From positions 1-5,195 of the forward strand of contig DMUE01000234.1 in assembly GCA_003476465.1 (NCBI GenBank): a stretch of DNA of 5,195 nt, given 5' to 3'. A program made the translations under genes and the position numbers. This DNA is from Microbacterium sp. (GTDB lineage: Bacteria; Actinomycetota; Actinomycetes; Actinomycetales; Microbacteriaceae). The notes beneath the pieces are model-generated. The model searched no databases, was not told the origin of the DNA, and saw nothing but the letters and a program-made list of their open reading frames with translations. Shown in pieces: positions 4,894-5,195 of this stretch; positions within the stretch are counted from its first letter, which is position 1; each line of letters opens with the position of its first letter.

Positions 4894-5195
4894 GTGAGAA
4901 ACCGCAGGCCAGGACCTTTCAGCATCAATGTCCGTGATATCGAGGGTCGTCCCGGGGAGATGCGCGAACACGATTTCGCCGTCGCTCTCACGGAGCGCTG
5001 GGGCGCGGGACTGGTCTACTTCGACGAGGGCGCTTCGCTCCGCCTGGACGTGCGACTCGAGTCCGTGCACGAGGGCGTTCTCGTCAGCGGCGAAGCGGAG
5101 GGCGAGTACGTCGGTGTGTGCGGGCGCTGCCTGATCGACATACACGCGCCCGTCGAAGTCGAATTCCAGGAGCTTTTCGCGTACTCTGGGGATGA
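4894..5195 (+). CDS. YceD/DUF177 family protein, N-terminal part (partial)
   Basis: One hundred codons are present and the frame is still open at the right edge. The N-terminus (RPGPFSINVRDIEGRPGEMRE) matches the typical actinobacterial DUF177 opening. The family's conserved Cys-x-x-Cys-Leu motif appears as CGRCL (Cys76, Cys79), followed by an acidic EVEFQELF segment. DUF177/YceD proteins have been linked to 23S rRNA accumulation in E. coli and plant organelles; their biochemical activity is not settled. In many bacteria the gene is directly followed by rpmF (ribosomal protein L32), and in actinobacteria often by rnc, so these are expected just beyond the window; this is inference. The GTG start is bounded by the in-frame coaD stop (TGA, 4855-4857); TTG at 4885 is the only other visible upstream start and would add three residues. 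Confidence 0.9.
   Translation, partial: MRNRRPGPFSINVRDIEGRPGEMREHDFAVALTERWGAGLVYFDEGASLRLDVRLESVHEGVLVSGEAEGEYVGVCGRCLIDIHAPVEVEFQELFAYSGD

Noticed and set aside
1..5195. A mobile element, CRISPR array, toxin-antitoxin pair, phage gene or undescribed multi-gene system.
   Set aside because: All coding space is taken by six recognisable housekeeping families with uniform base composition, and there are no terminal repeats or repeat arrays.

Overview
This window is ordinary chromosomal housekeeping DNA from a high-GC Gram-positive bacterium. The very high GC content, GC-rich third codon positions, GTG starts, the DUF3515 lipoprotein (an actinobacterial family) and the gene neighbourhood all point to Actinomycetota. 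The CoaD, RsmD and RecG sequences look most like Microbacteriaceae, perhaps Microbacterium; that genus-level guess is from memory and was not searched.

Layout from left to right: (1) positions 1-213, minus strand: the N-terminal part of a DUF3515 lipoprotein, cut by the window edge. (2) 214-472: a 259-bp divergent intergenic region with a terminator-like hairpin, a short direct repeat and the thiL ribosome binding site. (3) 473-1462, plus: thiL, thiamine-monophosphate kinase. (4) 1459-2043, minus: rsmD, a 16S rRNA guanine-N2 methyltransferase, convergent with thiL and overlapping its stop by 4 bp. (5) 2044-2098: a 55-bp divergent promoter region. (6) 2099-4270, plus: recG, the branched-DNA helicase. 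(7) 4271-4359: an intergenic region with two GC-rich hairpins and the coaD promoter. (8) 4360-4857, plus: coaD, phosphopantetheine adenylyltransferase. (9) 4894-5195, plus: the N-terminal 100 codons of a DUF177/YceD protein, which in many bacteria precedes rpmF and rnc.

The genes do not form one pathway. They cover cofactor synthesis (thiL, coaD), ribosome maturation (rsmD, DUF177) and DNA repair (recG), the usual mix at this conserved actinobacterial locus. I found no mobile element, CRISPR array, tRNA, riboswitch or novel defence or biosynthetic system.

The most informative signal is in the starts. Four genes (DUF3515, rsmD, recG, coaD) each have a TANNNT -10 element ending exactly 6 nt before the start codon, and DUF177 has one ending 8 nt before. 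None of these has a well-spaced Shine-Dalgarno sequence. This predicts leaderless mRNAs. thiL is the exception: it has a clear AGGAG at normal spacing.
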